Shown here one piece after another: positions 1 to 12,446 of a DNA stretch of 64,000 bases (within the stretch, counting starts at the first letter, position 1; the number at the start of each line of letters is the position of its first letter). The translations under genes and the position numbers were made by a program. The stretch covers positions 275,888,413 through 275,952,412 of the forward strand of contig CM038215.1 of NCBI GenBank assembly GCA_021442155.1. The letters are read 5' to 3'. This stretch comes from Cymbidium sinense. Its lineage: Eukaryota; Streptophyta; Magnoliopsida; Asparagales; Orchidaceae. The notes below the pieces were generated by a model. It ran no database searches and had not been told where the DNA came from. It saw only the letters and a program-made list of their open reading frames with translations.

Positions 1-260
1 GGTCAATTTGGGTCAACTTGGGTCAAGAGGGCCAATTGGGTTTGGTTTGACTCAATTGAAAGTTAAGTCATATTCAAATATTAATTTTGATTTGGTATGA
101 ATCATCTGTTTTAAGGGATTTGTCTTAGGTTGAAATTTGGCTAGTTTAAGTTCATATGGGTTAAGTGGTTGAATTGATACAATGACCAAGTTGACTCGGT
201 TTGACCTAATTTGTGACAATTGATCAACCTAGGGTGATCAACGATTATGATGGGAGGTTT
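1..260. other. Non-array sequence with short GGTCAA direct repeats
   Basis: The first ~30 bases hold three spaced copies of a GGTCAA word (ggtcaatttg, ggtcaacttg, ggtcaagagg). Related gttgac/ggtttgac words continue to about 240. Composition differs from the T-rich array that starts near 260. No coding frame or known element is recognised; it may be the edge of an element that continues to the left. Confidence 0.4.
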
Positions 261-1556
261 ATTTTATTTTTATTTTATGTTTAATTTTTATTTTTTTTTA
301 AGTTTTTTGTTCTTATGTTTATTTTATTTTTTAATTTAGTTTAGGTTTTTTTTATATTTTATTTTAGTTTATTTTTATTTTTTTATTTTATTTTATTTTT
401 AGGTTTAGGCTTAGGTGTTTGTTTAGGTTCTTATTTTATTTTATTTATTTTATTTTGTTTAGTTTAAATAATTTTTTATTTATTTTATTTTTAGGTTTTC
501 TTTAGTTTAGGTTTAGGGTTTTAGGGTTTACGATTTAGGGTATAAGGTGCATGGTTTAGGGTTTTAGGGTTTAGGGTTTAGGGTTAGTTTAGGGTTTAAA
601 GGTTAAAATTTTAGAGTTTAGGGGTTTAGGATTTAGGGTTTAGGATTGGGTTCAGTTGGGTTATGGTTAGGGTTATGGGTTTAGGGTTTAGTAGGGTTGA
701 CTTTTATTTAATTTTATTTTTAAAATTAAGTAAATAGGTTTAGTTCATTTATTTATTAAGTATATTATTTTTAGTTTTACGTATTGCTATTTTATTTTTA
801 TTTTATTTAGGTTTTATTTTTTATTTGGTTAATTTTATTTATTTATTTTATTTTAGGTTTTTTGATTTTAGTTTATTTTTTAGGTTTAGGTTTATTTTTT
901 AGTTTAGTTTTATTTTTAGTTTAATTTTTAGGTTAATGTTTATTTTTTTTTAGGTTTAGGTTTTTATTTTATTTTCTTAAGTTTAGGTTTTAGGTATTCA
1001 TTTTAGGTTTATTTTTAGGTTTTATTTTTTAGTGTAGGTTTAGGTTTATTTTTAGATTATTTTATTTTATTTAGTATAGGTTTTGGTTTTGGTTTAGTTT
1101 ATTTTAGGTTTAGGTTTAGGCTTTATTTATTTTAGTTTAATTTCTTTTAGTTTAGGTTTAGGTTCATTTTATTTTTATTTTAGGTTTAGGGTTTCTTTTT
1201 TTTAGTTGAGGGTTTAGGGTTTATTTTTTATTTAATTTAGGATTTTTTTTTAGGTTTAAGATGTTATTTGGTTTTTTTTTTATTTTATTTTCAATTTAGT
1301 TTATTTTTATTTTAGGTTTAATTTTTTTAAGTTTTTTATTTTTTTAGTTCATTTTAGGTTTTTTATTGATTTTATTTTAGTTTAGTTTTTTATTTTAAAT
1401 TTTATTATCTTTTTAGGCATAGGTTTAGGTTTTTGTTTTTTTTCATTTTATATTTTTATTTTATTTTCATTTAGGATTTTTTATTTATTTTATTTTTAGG
1501 ATTTCGAGTTTAAGGTTTAGGCTTTAGGGTTTGGGGTTTAGGTTTAGGCTTTAGGG
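261..1556. repeat. T-rich and telomere-like array block
   Basis: T-rich TTTATTTTA words run from about 260 to 500. A degenerate TTTAGGG block follows at about 500-700. A second T-rich block begins at the taaaattaagtaaa motif near 720 and runs to about 1500, and a short TTTAGGG-like stretch then abuts the poly(T) of the LINE at 1557. No GRP copy lies in this stretch. Confidence 0.9.
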
Positions 1557-3375
1557 TTTTTTTTTGGTGGGAGGTGGGGAGTGGAGGGGTTAGAATTTTA
1601 TTACCATAAAGAAAGATACAATGTCCTTAAAGGGGTAAAGCTTTAAAATTTTGACTCTTAGAGCAATAAGAAACCTAAAGAGCTAGGCAATCTAAGTACA
1701 TAAGGAAAAGAAAAGAAAAGAAAAGTGGAAATACAATAGCTAAAAGAGAAAAAAAGACCTGAGTAAACTAAAACAAATCTGAAAATAGTAAAGGATGAGC
1801 CTGATAGTTCATGATTCCTTTGAGAAACCAAGATAAGCACGATCCACAACAACAACACTTGGGTTGACTAAGTAATGACCATTCCCTCTGTAAAGTTCCA
1901 ATTTATAAAAGAAATTTGCAAAACACTACAAAGGCAAAAGTCATGGATAAAAATGATAAGGATAAAGAGAGGAAAAGGAGAGAACTGAGAAAGAGAAGGC
2001 TCAGGCTCAATTAAGATCATCTGAAGGGTCAATAACACATATTAGCATCGAAACTTCATAAAGAAGAGTTATAATCATATGTATTGCTACAAACCAAAGA
2101 TAAGAGGCGAGTAACATCAAAGCCATCATAGCCGCCATACCTGATACATGCAAACATCCAAGGTCGGCAGTCCATAGAGTTCTAGATACTGCACCATTAA
2201 ATAAAGAGCAACCAGCCAACAACTAGCTAGCAGCCAAACTAATAAACAAAAACCAGAATAGACTAATCAAAATAACCTAGAGAGAGGCTAGAACAAAGTT
2301 AGAACACCAACAATAGCCAATATCCAAATATCAAACCAAGCTCAAAACTAGGGAAAACTAGAACAAGCCATCAGCATGCAACAGATAAACAACCAACAAA
2401 ACCAAGATTGGAGTCCTCAAGCCAAAGTCCCAATAAGTAGTAGTCACCAAGCCAAACTATGGTGAGCAACCACAAATGACTAAACAACTCAAAAATGAAA
2501 CCATCAATTGATGGAAACATAGCTGTAGCCAGGGCAAATATCTAGAAGACAAAATAACCACACAAAAAGGGGTGAAAGGGAGCCACCAACCACCAAAAAC
2601 TAAAAAGTCCAATCGAAAAAGATCAATAAAGGTTTGGTCAGTAGAGCGAAAGGCTCTAGCAAGTTATCAAGAATAAGGAATAGACCAATAAGGAAAAAAT
2701 CAACCAACCAAGATTCCAAATACAACTAAAAGTCCTCCAAAACTAAGTAAAATAGACATAAGGCAACTACCGGAGAATAGTCAATCATAAGTAACCAACA
2801 AAGGTAGCATCCCCATCAACTAAGGAAATGCAGAAAACCAACAAAGCACCACAGAATAAAGGTCTAAAAGAAGCACAATCACCATATAAAGGCAATAATA
2901 GCTAGCGGGACTGTACCAAACTTACAATAAAGATTAACTCGAGGAAGCATAAAACAACATAAAATGTGAAAATAATGCACCTGAGGTAATCCTAGAAGAA
3001 TAAGTAAACACAAACCAAGGCAAAAGAAAGATCTTATGAAAGGAACAGGAAACCCAAGCGACCAGAATTCTCAAAATAAGCCCAAAAGGCAACAACCAGC
3101 AATAGTTCCCACTAGGAAGGCCACCCATCCAACCATGAAAACCGTAAAAGTAATTGAGTCAAGTGGAGCCAACAAACCAAGTAGTGTAGAAAACATAATA
3201 AAGCTAGAGGGAGCCATCTCATCCACCAAACTAGAGTAATAAAGGAGAAGATATCAACCACCAAGCTAAAAAACCAAACTAACCTAGGGTGAAAAATTAA
3301 CCACTAGTAACAACCAACCCAAAAGCAAGAGGTCAAAAATATAACTCAACTGAGGCTAAAAAGTGAAAATAATTT
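1557..3375 (-). mobile_element. LINE copy A: 5'-truncated, 3' region only
   Basis: Read on the - strand, this ends in a poly(A) tail (T run 1557-1565), preceded by a block shared with copies B, D and F: ggcaataaaat-like sequence and ctttaaggac-type words (here near 1590-1640). The rest has the A/C-rich + strand (T/G-rich sense strand) typical of this family's long 3' region. No RT or RNase H sequence remains; the element breaks off near 3375 where TTTAGGG-like repeats resume. The small reading frames inside (for example 2007-2222 on -) are hydrophobic chance frames of the T/G-rich sense strand. Confidence 0.8.
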
Positions 3376-3970
3376 TAAGGTTTAAAATTTAGAGTTTCAA
3401 TTTTATGGTTAGGGTGTAGGGTTTATGGTTTAAGGTTTAGGATTCAGGGTTTAGGGTTTAGGGTTTTGAGGGATTAAGGTTTAGGGTTTAGGGTTTAGGG
3501 TTTAGGTTCAGTTTAGGGTTTAGGGTTTAGGGTTTATGTTAGTTTAGGGTTTAGGGTTAAGGAATTAGGTAGGGTTTAGGGTTTAGGTTTTTAGGGTTTA
3601 GGGTTTATTTTAGGTTTAGCATTTTTTTTAAAATTAAGTAAATTGGTAGGTTTAGGTTTATTTAGTTTATTTTTTATTTATTTTAGTTTATTATATTTTT
3701 TATTTTTATTTAGGTTAATTTTATTTATTTAGTTTAGCTTATTTATTCTAAGTTATTTATTTTAGTTTATTTTTTAGGTTTAGGTTTAGGTTTATGTTTA
3801 TTTTTTAGCTTAGGTTTATTTTTATTTTATTTTTAAGGTTTTGGTTTTATTTAATTTTAAGTTTAGGTTAGGTTTTTAATTTATTTTTTAGGTTTCAGTT
3901 TTAGGTTTTTATTTTAGTTTTATTTTTCATTTTAATTTTAAAGCTTAGGTTTTTATTTTAGGTTTATTTT
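3376..3970. repeat. Telomere-like then T-rich array block
   Basis: TTTAGGG-like repeats run from about 3376 to 3620. The aaaattaagtaaattggtag motif near 3631 opens a T-rich block that continues to the GRP copy at 3971. Confidence 0.9.
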
Positions 3971-4267
3971 AGATAACTAGAATTGTCTCTACTGTAAAAA
4001 CATAATTCCATAAGCGGTAGAATGGTTATTTTATTATCTCTAATTCCCATACCACCTGCCTCTCAGTAGCGGGATCCACCATCAAGTGATCTCTCCTCTT
4101 TTTTCTATAAACTCTCATTCCTCCCACCTCCATAACTTTGCTACTTTGACCACATCCATAACCATCTTGCCTCCATTTCCCCACCACCTCGTGATGTCGC
4201 TTCACCTCCTCCACCTCGGATCTAGGACTTTGATCATGATGTTCTTGCCATCAAGGTTTGGCCCATT
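3971..4267 (-). pseudogene. GRP exon-2 pseudogene, copy 1
   Basis: This is the C-terminal exon of a plant glycine-rich RNA-binding protein (GRP7/GRP2 type, one RRM followed by a Gly-rich tail). Such proteins bind RNA in nucleus and cytoplasm and act in stress and clock-related RNA processing. The - strand reads from 4267 as N-G-P-N-L-D-G-K-N-I, matching the end of the RRM, after an intron end CCCTAAG. A frameshift near codon 13 (the QAQSRS region) takes the Gly-rich tail out of frame. Only the proximal 3' UTR remains; the distal part seen in other copies is missing, and the T-rich block abuts agataactag at 3971. Confidence 0.8.
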
Positions 4268-5392
4268 CTTAGGGTTTAGATTAATTATATATTTATTTAA
4301 TTAATTACTTTAGGTTTAGGTTTATGGTTTAGGGTTTAGGGTTAGGGTTTAGGGTTTAACATTTAGGGTTTAAGGTTTTGTGTTTAGGCTTTAGAGTTTT
4401 GGGTATTTAGGGTTTACATTTTAGGCTTTTTAGGGTTTAGTGTTTAGGGTTTTTAGAGTTTGTTTAGGGTTTAGGGTTTTGGGTTAGGGTTAGTTTAGGG
4501 TTTAAGGTTTAGGTTTTATGGTTTATGGTTTATGGTTTTGTATAGTTTAGGGTTTAGGGTCTAGGGTTTAGGGTTTAGGGTTTTATGGTTTAAGATTTAG
4601 GGTTTAGGGATTAGGGTTGTAGGTTTATGGTTTAGGGTTTAGGGTTTAGGATTTATGGTTTAGGGTTTTTAGGGTTTAGGGAATACGATTTAGGGTTTAC
4701 ATTTTTTTTAAAATTTAGTAAACTTGTAGGTTGAGGTTTATTTAGTTTATTTTTTTATTTATTTGAGTTTATTTTATTTTTTATTTTTATTTTTATTTAG
4801 TTTAGTTATGTTTCTTTTAGGTTTATTTATTTTAGTTTAGTTTTTAGGTTTAACTTCAGGTTTATTTTGTAGTTTTATTTTAGTTTTTTTTTTAGGTTTT
4901 GGTTTTATTTTTTATTTTTAGGTTTAAGTTTTGGTTTTAATATATTTTTTGGTTTATTTTATTTTTCTTTTAGGTTTAGTTTTTATTTTATTTAGGTTTT
5001 TTTTAGTTTAGTTTAAGTTTTTATTTATTTAATTTTAGTTTAGTCTTTATTTTTTATATTTTATTTCTAAGTTTTGGTTTAGGTTTTGGTTTAGAATTTT
5101 ATTTTATTTAGGTTTAGGTTTTCTTTATTTATTTTATTTTTAGGTTTTATTTAGTTTAGGATTAGGTTTTTTTGGTTTTTAGGGTTTAAGGTTTATGGTT
5201 AGTTTAGGGTTTAGGGTTTGGAGCTTAGGGATTAGGGTTTAAGGTTTAGGATTTAGGGTTTAGGATTTTTAGGGTTTAGGGTATAGGGTATAGGGTTTAA
5301 GTTTTTAATTTAATTTAATATTAATTTATTTATTTAGGTTTAGGTTTTAGGGTTTAGGGTTTAGGGATTAGGGTTTAAGGTTTAAAGTTTTT
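4268..5392. repeat. Telomere-like / T-rich / telomere-like array block
   Basis: The block starts with the conserved intron remnant of the GRP gene (cttagggtttag, then ttaattactttagg). TTTAGGG-like repeats extend to about 4700. A T-rich block opens at aaaatttagtaaac near 4710 and runs to about 5170, then TTTAGGG-like repeats run to the next GRP copy. Confidence 0.9.
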
Positions 5393-5763
5393 TTAATAGA
5401 GAATAAATTCAAATTCAACATTTCTTCTTTTAGATTTCATCAATCAAGTAACACACCATGTTTTCTATAACACAAGTGACAACGTAGATAAAAAATGAGG
5501 ATGCATAGAGCAAATCAGAAACCCTAGATAACTAGATCCATTTCTACTGTAAAGACATATTTAAGCGTATCGTCGATTTCTTTTCAAATTCCCATCAGCT
5601 TTAATGGGATCATATCCCACAATCTCTCCCTGTCACCTTAACCTCCATCACTCCTCCCACCATAACCATAATCCCACCCTTGCGTTTACACGGATCCCCA
5701 CCACCACTATTTTGCCTCCACCTTCTTGATGGTGATGTTCCTGTCATCATGGTTCTACCCATT
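5393..5763 (-). pseudogene. GRP exon-2 pseudogene, copy 2 (shortened)
   Basis: The full-length 3' UTR module is present, starting at the aataaattcaaattc end near 5400 with the conserved aacatttcttctttt block. On the - strand the exon begins N-G-stop-N-H-D-D-R-N-I-T: a CAG to TAG change kills the third codon. More stops follow, and the Gly-rich part is shorter than in copies 3, 4, 8 or 15. The intron acceptor is lost (TTAAA instead of CTAAG before AATGGG). Clearly non-functional, but unmistakably the same exon. Confidence 0.8.
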
Positions 5764-7042
5764 TTTAAGGTTTAGATTTATTTTTTCTTTATTTAGTTAC
5801 TTTAGGATTAGGGTTTAGGATAGATTTGGGTTTAGGGTTGGGTTTAGGTTTAGGGTTTAGGTTTAGGGTTTAGGGTTTTAGGGTTTAGGGTTTTATTTAG
5901 GTTTATGGTTTAGCATTTGGTTTAGGTTTAGTGTTTAGGTTTAGTTTTTTTTAGGGTTAGTTTAGGGTTTAGTTGTTTTAAGGTTAGTCAGGTTTAGGGT
6001 TTATGGTTTAGGGTTTTAGGGTTTAGGTTTAGGGTGTAGGTTTATTGTAGGTTTAGGTTTAGGGTTTAGGGTTGTAGGTTTAGGTTTAGACTTTAGGTTT
6101 AGAATTTATGGCAGGATTTGGGTTTAGGTTTAGGGTTTAGGGTTTAGGATTTTTTTAAAATTAAGTAAATTGGTAGGTTTAAGTTTATTTAGTTTATTTC
6201 TAATTTATTTGTGTTTATTTTATTTTTTATTTTTATTTTAATTTAGTTTAGTTTATTTATTTTAGGATTATTTATTTTAGTTTAGTTTTTTATTTTAGTT
6301 TATTTTTATGTTTAGGTTTATGTTTATTTTCTAGTTTAGTTTTAATTTAATTTTATTTAATTTAATTTTTTATGTTTAAGTTTTATTTTTTTTATTTTTA
6401 GGTTTAAGTTTTGGTTTTAATTTTATTTTTATTTTAGGTTTAGCTTTTATTTTATTTAGTTTTCTATTTTTGGTTTATTTTATTTTAAAGTTTAGTTTAG
6501 GTTTTCGTTTATTTTATTTTAGTTTAATTTTTATTTTATATTTTATTTTATTTTATTTTTAGGTTTAGGTTTAGATTTAGGTTTTAGTTTACATTTTTAT
6601 TTTAATTGATTTTTTTATTTTATTTATGTTTAGGTTTTTTAATTTAGTTTAGGTTTAGCTTTTTGGTTTTTCGGGTTTAGGGTTTAGGGTTTAAAGTTCT
6701 AAGTTTAGGATTTAGGGTTTAGGGTTTAGGGTTTAGGGTTTTAGGGTTTAGGGTTTAGGGAGCTTTAGGGTTTAAGGTTTAGAGTTTTCAAGGTTTAGGG
6801 TTTTAGGTTTAGGGTTTAGGTTTTAGGTGTAGGGTTTAGGTTTTTAATTTATTTTATTTTATTTTATTAATTTAGGTTTAGGTTTTATGGTTTAGAGTTT
6901 AGGGTTTATGGTTTAGGGTTTTAAGGTTTAGGGTTTAGGGTTTAGTGTTTAGGATTTAGGGTTTTTAAGGTTTAGGGTTTAGGGTTTAGGTTTGGGGTTT
7001 ATGTTTTAGTTTAGGGTTTAGGGTTTAGAGTTAGGGTTTAGG
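5764..7042. repeat. Telomere-like / T-rich / telomere-like array block
   Basis: TTTAGGG-like repeats reach about 6145. The aaaattaagtaaattggtag motif near 6155 opens a T-rich block to about 6670. Dense TTTAGGG-like repeats then run to the poly(T) of LINE copy B at 7043, with a brief T-rich patch near 6845-6870. Confidence 0.9.
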
Positions 7043-7053
7043 TTTTTTTTTTT

Positions 7054-9452
7054 GGGAAAATTAGGGGAATTTTATTGCCACCAAATAAGGAGTACAAAGT
7101 CCTTAAAGGGGATAAATCTCTAAACTAATGCTCAAAGAGCTATAATAAAACCTAAAGAGATGAATCCCCAAATATTACAATATTAAATAAAGAAGCAAAA
7201 GAAAACCAAATCACAACAAGATCCATATGAGCAATAACAAAATCCACTTGATTTCTTTGATAATAGGAAAATCCACTGGCTAGACCAACCTATAAAAGAC
7301 ATCTACAACATTCTAAGGAAAGGATGAGTACAATTAAGTAGGCATAAAGAGAAAGAGCAAAGTAAAGAAAATGCTCAGGCTAATCATCTCAAGGAGCAAC
7401 ACTATATGTAAGCATCCAAACTTCAGAAGAAGGGTTACAATTACATATAGTGCTACCAACCAAAACAAGAAATAGAGGGAAACATCAAGGCCATCATAGC
7501 CAGCATACCTCATATAGGCAGTCATCCAGAGATCATCATCCAACAATGCTGCAAGTCTTCAAACCAGCAAACAGAACATCCAAACACAAAGCCACCAAAA
7601 TAATGAAAGCCCAGTAAGGCGGACCAGTAGCCATCCATTAGGGACAATAGGAAAACCACCAAATCCAACACCAAAAGGGAGGAGAAATACTAAAAAGAGC
7701 AAGCACCATTAACAGGGATAAGAACATAGTCCAGAAAAGATAGGCCCAAAACCAAAGATGCATTCCAAGATTGTCCCCAAAGCAACAACAAACCAATACC
7801 CAAATATAGGGGACAACTAACACCAATAGCAGCCACCAATCCAATCCAGGCAGAGGATAACCTAAGTAGACAAGCAAAAGATAAAAGGGTGTGACATACC
7901 TCCACCAAAATAGATAAGAAAAAAGACTAAAGGAGCATCCAGCAAGGCTTCCACAAAGAATAGCAAGTGTAACAATAAATCCACCACCACAAACTAAGAG
8001 GTTGGTATTATGAAACAAGGAGAGCAAAATACACTTAAAAGAGGTAATACCCACAACCAAAATAAAATCCAAGACACCAAACCAAGTCACCAGCACCCAA
8101 GGAAAAATAATAGCCAATAACCTTAGCCAACCATGACATCAAACCAAAACCAAGACAAAAAAAAACTACAAGAGCTCACTAACAAAATAGAAACAAAACC
8201 AATAAAACCACCCAGCCCACCAACAAACAACATTTATGGTAGGAGAAAATAGACCCAGTAAGCGCCACCCAAATAGAAGAAAAACAAAAGATAAGCATTG
8301 CCAGCAGAGGAAGACCATTATAAGGGGAGGTTGAAAACATAACCAAAAGAACCAAACCAAAACCAGCAAAACTAATCATGAAGCCCCAATCAATAAAATA
8401 GAAAAATTAATAGCCAATAAATAGCCAAATCCAAACCAAAGATAAACCACCAACAACCCCCAAGACCTGCCACCAATGGAGGAGGTAAAACCAGCCAACA
8501 CAGCCACCCAGTCAACCAACCCAGCCAACCAACATAGCCAATCAACTCAACCAGCCAACAAGGCCACCCAACCAACCACCACAACAACAAAATATCCAAC
8601 TCAGATAAAGAAGCAACCAGCCCAGATATGAGGCAAACCTCATTCAGAGGGAAAGATTTGATGGCAGTCATAGCCACAACCCAATTGGAGGCCACCAAAA
8701 ACAACCAAAAATTAATTGTGGTAATCACTGGACAAACAACCAAGGAAAGGCAAGCCTAGGAGGACCACCAACCCTCAAACCAGGGGTTGAAAGGAACGAC
8801 CCAAACAAAATAAGGTCCCTTCTAACAACCACCACCAAGAGAAAATAAGAAGGCAACAACCACAAAACATCAAGCTTCAAGCCACAAGTGAGAGGAACAA
8901 CCAACAATCAATAGCCAGCGAGCCAAAACAAAAAAAGAAAGCAGCAACTACCAAAAAGCACAACACTAAGATAGAAATGAAAAGACTAAAAATTGCCTTC
9001 AAAAAAACACCACCCAAGAAAACTAGGTAGAGGGTAGAAACAAATAGTAGCATCCACCAAACAAGGTAGCACTCATAGAAAATGAGGTTAGCCAAGACCC
9101 TAAAGAAGAATAACAAGGAGCAATTTCAATATGAGAAAGCACAAAAGCAGTAATCAATAAAATGGCTCAAAGAAAACACCATAGCTAAAGACCAACATAA
9201 AAAGCCTCAAGTTAAAGTCTGAAGTAAGGCATTCCAGAGCAATATAGATTAACCAAGCCTATCAGTAGCTTAGGTAAGTTTTAATTATCTAATATATTGA
9301 GCTCATTTTATTCATCACCCAAATTGGCTAGGAGGAGGGTTTTAGTGTGATTAAGAAGATAAAATAAGTGAGTATTTCCCATTTTATTAGAAGTGAGCAT
9401 ATTAAGTAAAATAAGAGTGCCAACTTAAATCCAAATATTAAAGAGGCCTTTG
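7054..9452 (-). other. T/G-rich 3' region of LINE copy B
   Basis: About 2.4 kb lies between the RNase H end and the poly(A) tail. The sense (-) strand is strongly T/G-rich, with many TTGG words (for example around 8500-8600, where + reads as ccagccaacc-type repeats). Reading frames such as 7638-8117 on - translate to W/L/F/C-rich hydrophobic strings without a recognisable domain; I read them as chance frames. Copies A and D carry equivalent regions, so it belongs to the family. Confidence 0.7.
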
Positions 9453-9809
9453 TTAAAAAAAACTATCAATAGTTTTATTAACAACCATAAGCTGAGCATA
9501 AATTACATAACATGGTTTGAGGGGATAAGCAAAAGCACAAATGATAGTATCTTTGGAATCTCTAATAATACCACCACAACCATATTTATTAGGTGAAACT
9601 AAACCATCAATATTGATTTTAATAAAGTTCTCATTAGGTTTGATCCAATGGATAATTCTAATAGCCTTATTGAAAGAAACATTAGGCAGAATGAGACCTA
9701 ATTTTTTAGCCACAAATTTGTAACTTCTAAAATGGATGTTACTAATTAAATTAGCATTAAACAAAGCATGAATTATTTCTTTAGTTCTAGTGATCATTTT
9801 ATGATTCAT
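9453..9809 (-). pseudogene. RNase H domain of LINE copy B
   Basis: The - strand frame contains F-I-K-I-N-I-D-G followed by Y-G-C-G-G-I-I-R-D-S, the hallmark start of the RNase H (RVT_3) domain of plant LINEs; the Asp of NIDG corresponds to the first catalytic acid. The usual Y-x-E-L-x-A motif reads Y-A-Q-L-M-V, so the catalytic Glu is replaced by Gln. The domain stops soon after. In the intact family it would degrade the RNA strand of the RNA-cDNA hybrid after reverse transcription. The zf-RVT domain lies upstream and the 3' region directly follows. Confidence 0.85.
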
Positions 9810-9949
9810 AGAATACCATGATATTTAGCATCATTTCTATCCATCCAAATGAACCAAAAATAAAAGTAATAGCAATTAAGATTTTGATATGACCTTTCAC
9901 AATTTTTTGGAAACAAGCTTCAAGAAGTTGATATAAAGAAAGGAAACCA

Positions 9950-10115
9950 TGAAAATAGTTAGTGTTAAATAAATCATCATACCATATCCATAATTTGGAA
10001 GCAATGGCACCATTGAGAAAAACATGATTAACATTTTCAATATGAAAGCAACAATAGCACTTAGAAGGTAAATAAAACCCTTTATTTTAGAGCAAGAAAT
10101 CTACAAGAATAAAGT
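9950..10115 (-). pseudogene. zf-RVT zinc-binding region of LINE copy B
   Basis: The - strand reads G-F-Y-L-P-S-K-C-Y-C-C-F-H-I-E-N-V-N-H-V, then F-L-N-G-A-I-A-S-K-L-W. This is the conserved zf-RVT motif (G-F-x-L-P-S-x-C-x-x-C, then H-x-F and the S-K-x-W segment) found between RT and RNase H in plant LINEs. An in-frame stop just upstream, and others around it, show it is not translated. The equivalent in copy D is near 46130-46290. Confidence 0.75.
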
Positions 10116-10961
10116 TATTAAAATCCTCCAAGCTAAAATCAAATAAGAAATGGGAAATATTGTTCCAAAGTTTAATGAAAACATTAGAGGAGTTTGCTTA
10201 TCTCTAATAAAATTCCAAACCTCTTTAAGAATGAATTCACCATTGTAAGGGAGCTTAAAAAATTTTGATCAGGTTTGTTAAAAAAATAGGGGCATTTCTA
10301 AAGTTATCAAAAGAGAAATAGAGATATAATTTGTAAGTTTATTTTCATTCCAATTCTTATTAAGCCAAAAAGATTTAACTTTGCTAGTAGAAGTAGAGTG
10401 TGTAGATAAAAGGGAGTAAATAGTTTCATTGCCAATCCAATTTTCTTTCTAAAAGAAGGATGAACCCGAATGAACACTCCAAGATATTAAGGATTTAGCA
10501 ACCCATTTAATGGAGCAAAGCCAATTCCAAATTAGAGAGTCACCAAATTTATAAGCAAAGATAAGAGGGTGTTTACATTGGCAGTATTTTTCCATCTTAA
10601 AATTAGCCCGAAGGCTATCATTCTTTCTAAAATTCCATAAGATCTTATGAGAGAAGGCAATAATAGCATCACGAATAGGTTTGCAACCAAGACCACCTTC
10701 ACCCAAATGACCACAACATTTATGTGATGTCCAATGCATTCTTTTAATAGAATTATTAGATCCCCAAAAAAATTTATTAAGAAAGCGATCAATTCTGATA
10801 AGAGTAGAATTAGTAGGAATAATAGTTTAAATCAAATATAGAGGCATTGAATTGAGAGTGCTTTTGAGAATAGTGAGCCTACAACCAAACAAGAGTAAAT
10901 GATATTCCCAAATAGAAATTTTATTTAAAATATTTTGAATTAACTCATCAAAAAGATGGGA

Positions 10962-12094
10962 TCATTTTGGACCTTCGAAAAGAGGAGCACCAAAGTACTT
11001 AAGAGGTAAATGTTGATGTTTAAAATTAGTGATATGCAAGATTTGATTGATTTTATTATTGGAGATACTAGAAGAAGTAATAAAATAGCTTTTGTTATCA
11101 TTGATAGTAAGACCACTTTCTCTACAAAATGTATTTAAAAGATTTTTAAGATTCTTGATATGATGAATAGAAGCATTGCAAAAAAATAATGAAATCATCC
11201 ACAAAGCTTAAATGGGAAATACGAAAATCACCAAGAGTTTTGTAATAGATACTAGGATTATTTAAGAACAAATCATTGAATTTCCTAGATAAGTATTCAA
11301 CAATAATGATAAATAAAGCAGAAGGTAAAGGATCCCCTTGTCTGAAGCAATGGTAGGAAGGAAAGAAACCCAAAGCTTCCCCATTAAGAAAAATAGAAAA
11401 CCATGCATTATTAATACAATTTATAATAGAAAAAAATAATTATATCAGAAAACCTAAATAAATTTAAAATATCAAAAAGGAAATCCAAAGAGATATTATC
11501 AAAAGCTTTGGTAATATCTAATTTGAAAAGAATGTTTCCACCTCTAGTCATAGCATCTAAATCATGAATTAATTATTAGGCAAGTAAAATATTATAAGAA
11601 ATATATTTACCTATAACAAAACTAGTTTGGTTGAGAAAGATAATCTTATGAAGAAGAGGACTAAGCTTGTTGGCAATAATTTTGGAAATTAGCTTATTGA
11701 AGAAGGTGCAAAGACTAATAAGTCTAAACTCACTCCAATAGTCTAGATTATCTTTCTTAGGTACAAGAATAATTGAAGTGCTAGAAAAATATCTAGGAAA
11801 AGGATTACCATTAAAGAAATCAACCACAACATCAATCAAATCATTTTTAATAATAAACAACAATTTTGAAAAATTGGTAGTGAAACCCTCCACAACAACA
11901 TAATCTATGTTCATGCTATTAAGAACTTTAAAATTTTCATCTTCATTAGGCAAAATAGTAAGCAAAGCATTGTCATCATTGGTAATAATAGATGGAATCA
12001 AGTGTGATTTACAAATAGCATCATAAGAGCAACTCTTTTTGAGCATATTTCTAAAATAATTAATAATCAAATCCTTAATATCATTATTCTTCAT
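10962..12094 (-). pseudogene. Reverse transcriptase domain of LINE copy B, broken
   Basis: Three - strand pieces together cover an L1-type RT. 11576-12094 gives the N-terminal part, with P-R-Y-F-S-S-T-S-I-I-L-V-P-K-K, the S-L-C segment, K-I-I-A-N-K-L and Q-T-S-F-V-I-G-K. 11146-11373 carries R-Q-G-D-P-L-P-S-A-L-F and H-L-S-F-V-D-D; the catalytic F-A-D-D box has become F-V-D-D. 10962-11204 continues into G-L-T-I-N-D-N-K-S and L-P-L-K-Y-F-G-A-P. Motif A (around 11410-11570) is interrupted by frameshifts. The intact enzyme would copy LINE RNA at a nicked chromosomal site; this copy cannot. Confidence 0.85.
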
Positions 12095-12446
12095 AATCCA
12101 TTATCCATTATTATTTTTAATTTTCTAAATAGTATTTAAAGCTCTCTTTTTATTAACTAAAGCTTTTTGACTCCAATAAGGTTCTTTCATATTTTGAAAA
12201 TTAATAAGTTTATCCTTTGTGTCTTTCAAGTCCAAAATCTTGGAAGGTTTCATCATAATAGAAACTTGAAGATGACAAACCAAATTTTCCATATCCTTCA
12301 TATTAAAAAAAATATTTTAAAATAATGCTTGTTCCACCAAACTAGATTTTGTTTAAGTCATTTTAGTTTAAACAAGAGTCTATTCATCCCCCTAATCAAA
12401 TTATAAAGAAGTGAAGGAGCTTTCCAATTGTTAGCTATAACATTAA

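Larger units (their letters stand above)
7043..12446 (-). mobile_element. LINE copy B: 3' part (RT, zf-RVT, RNase H, 3' region)
   Basis: This is the downstream half of an L1-type plant LINE on the - strand. It ends in a poly(A) tail (T run 7043-7053) preceded by ggcaataaaattccccta and the ctttaaggactttgt block shared with copies A, D and F. Going up in coordinate come a T/G-rich 3' region, RNase H, a zf-RVT zinc-binding domain, and the reverse transcriptase. The upstream half (endonuclease, ORF1) is not adjacent but resumes at 19875. By comparison with full-length copy D, the break falls just upstream of the RT region, at the 8-bp AACATTAA (12439-12446) repeated at 19875-19882. Many frameshifts show it is long dead. 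Confidence 0.9.

Noticed and set aside
7638..8117. - strand frame of 159 residues, very hydrophobic, resembling a membrane protein
   Set aside because: It lies in the T/G-rich 3' region of a LINE; W/L/F/C-rich frames are expected from that composition, no domain is recognised, and overlapping frames look the same. The same applies to 43209-43799, 43484-43870 and 44459-44851.
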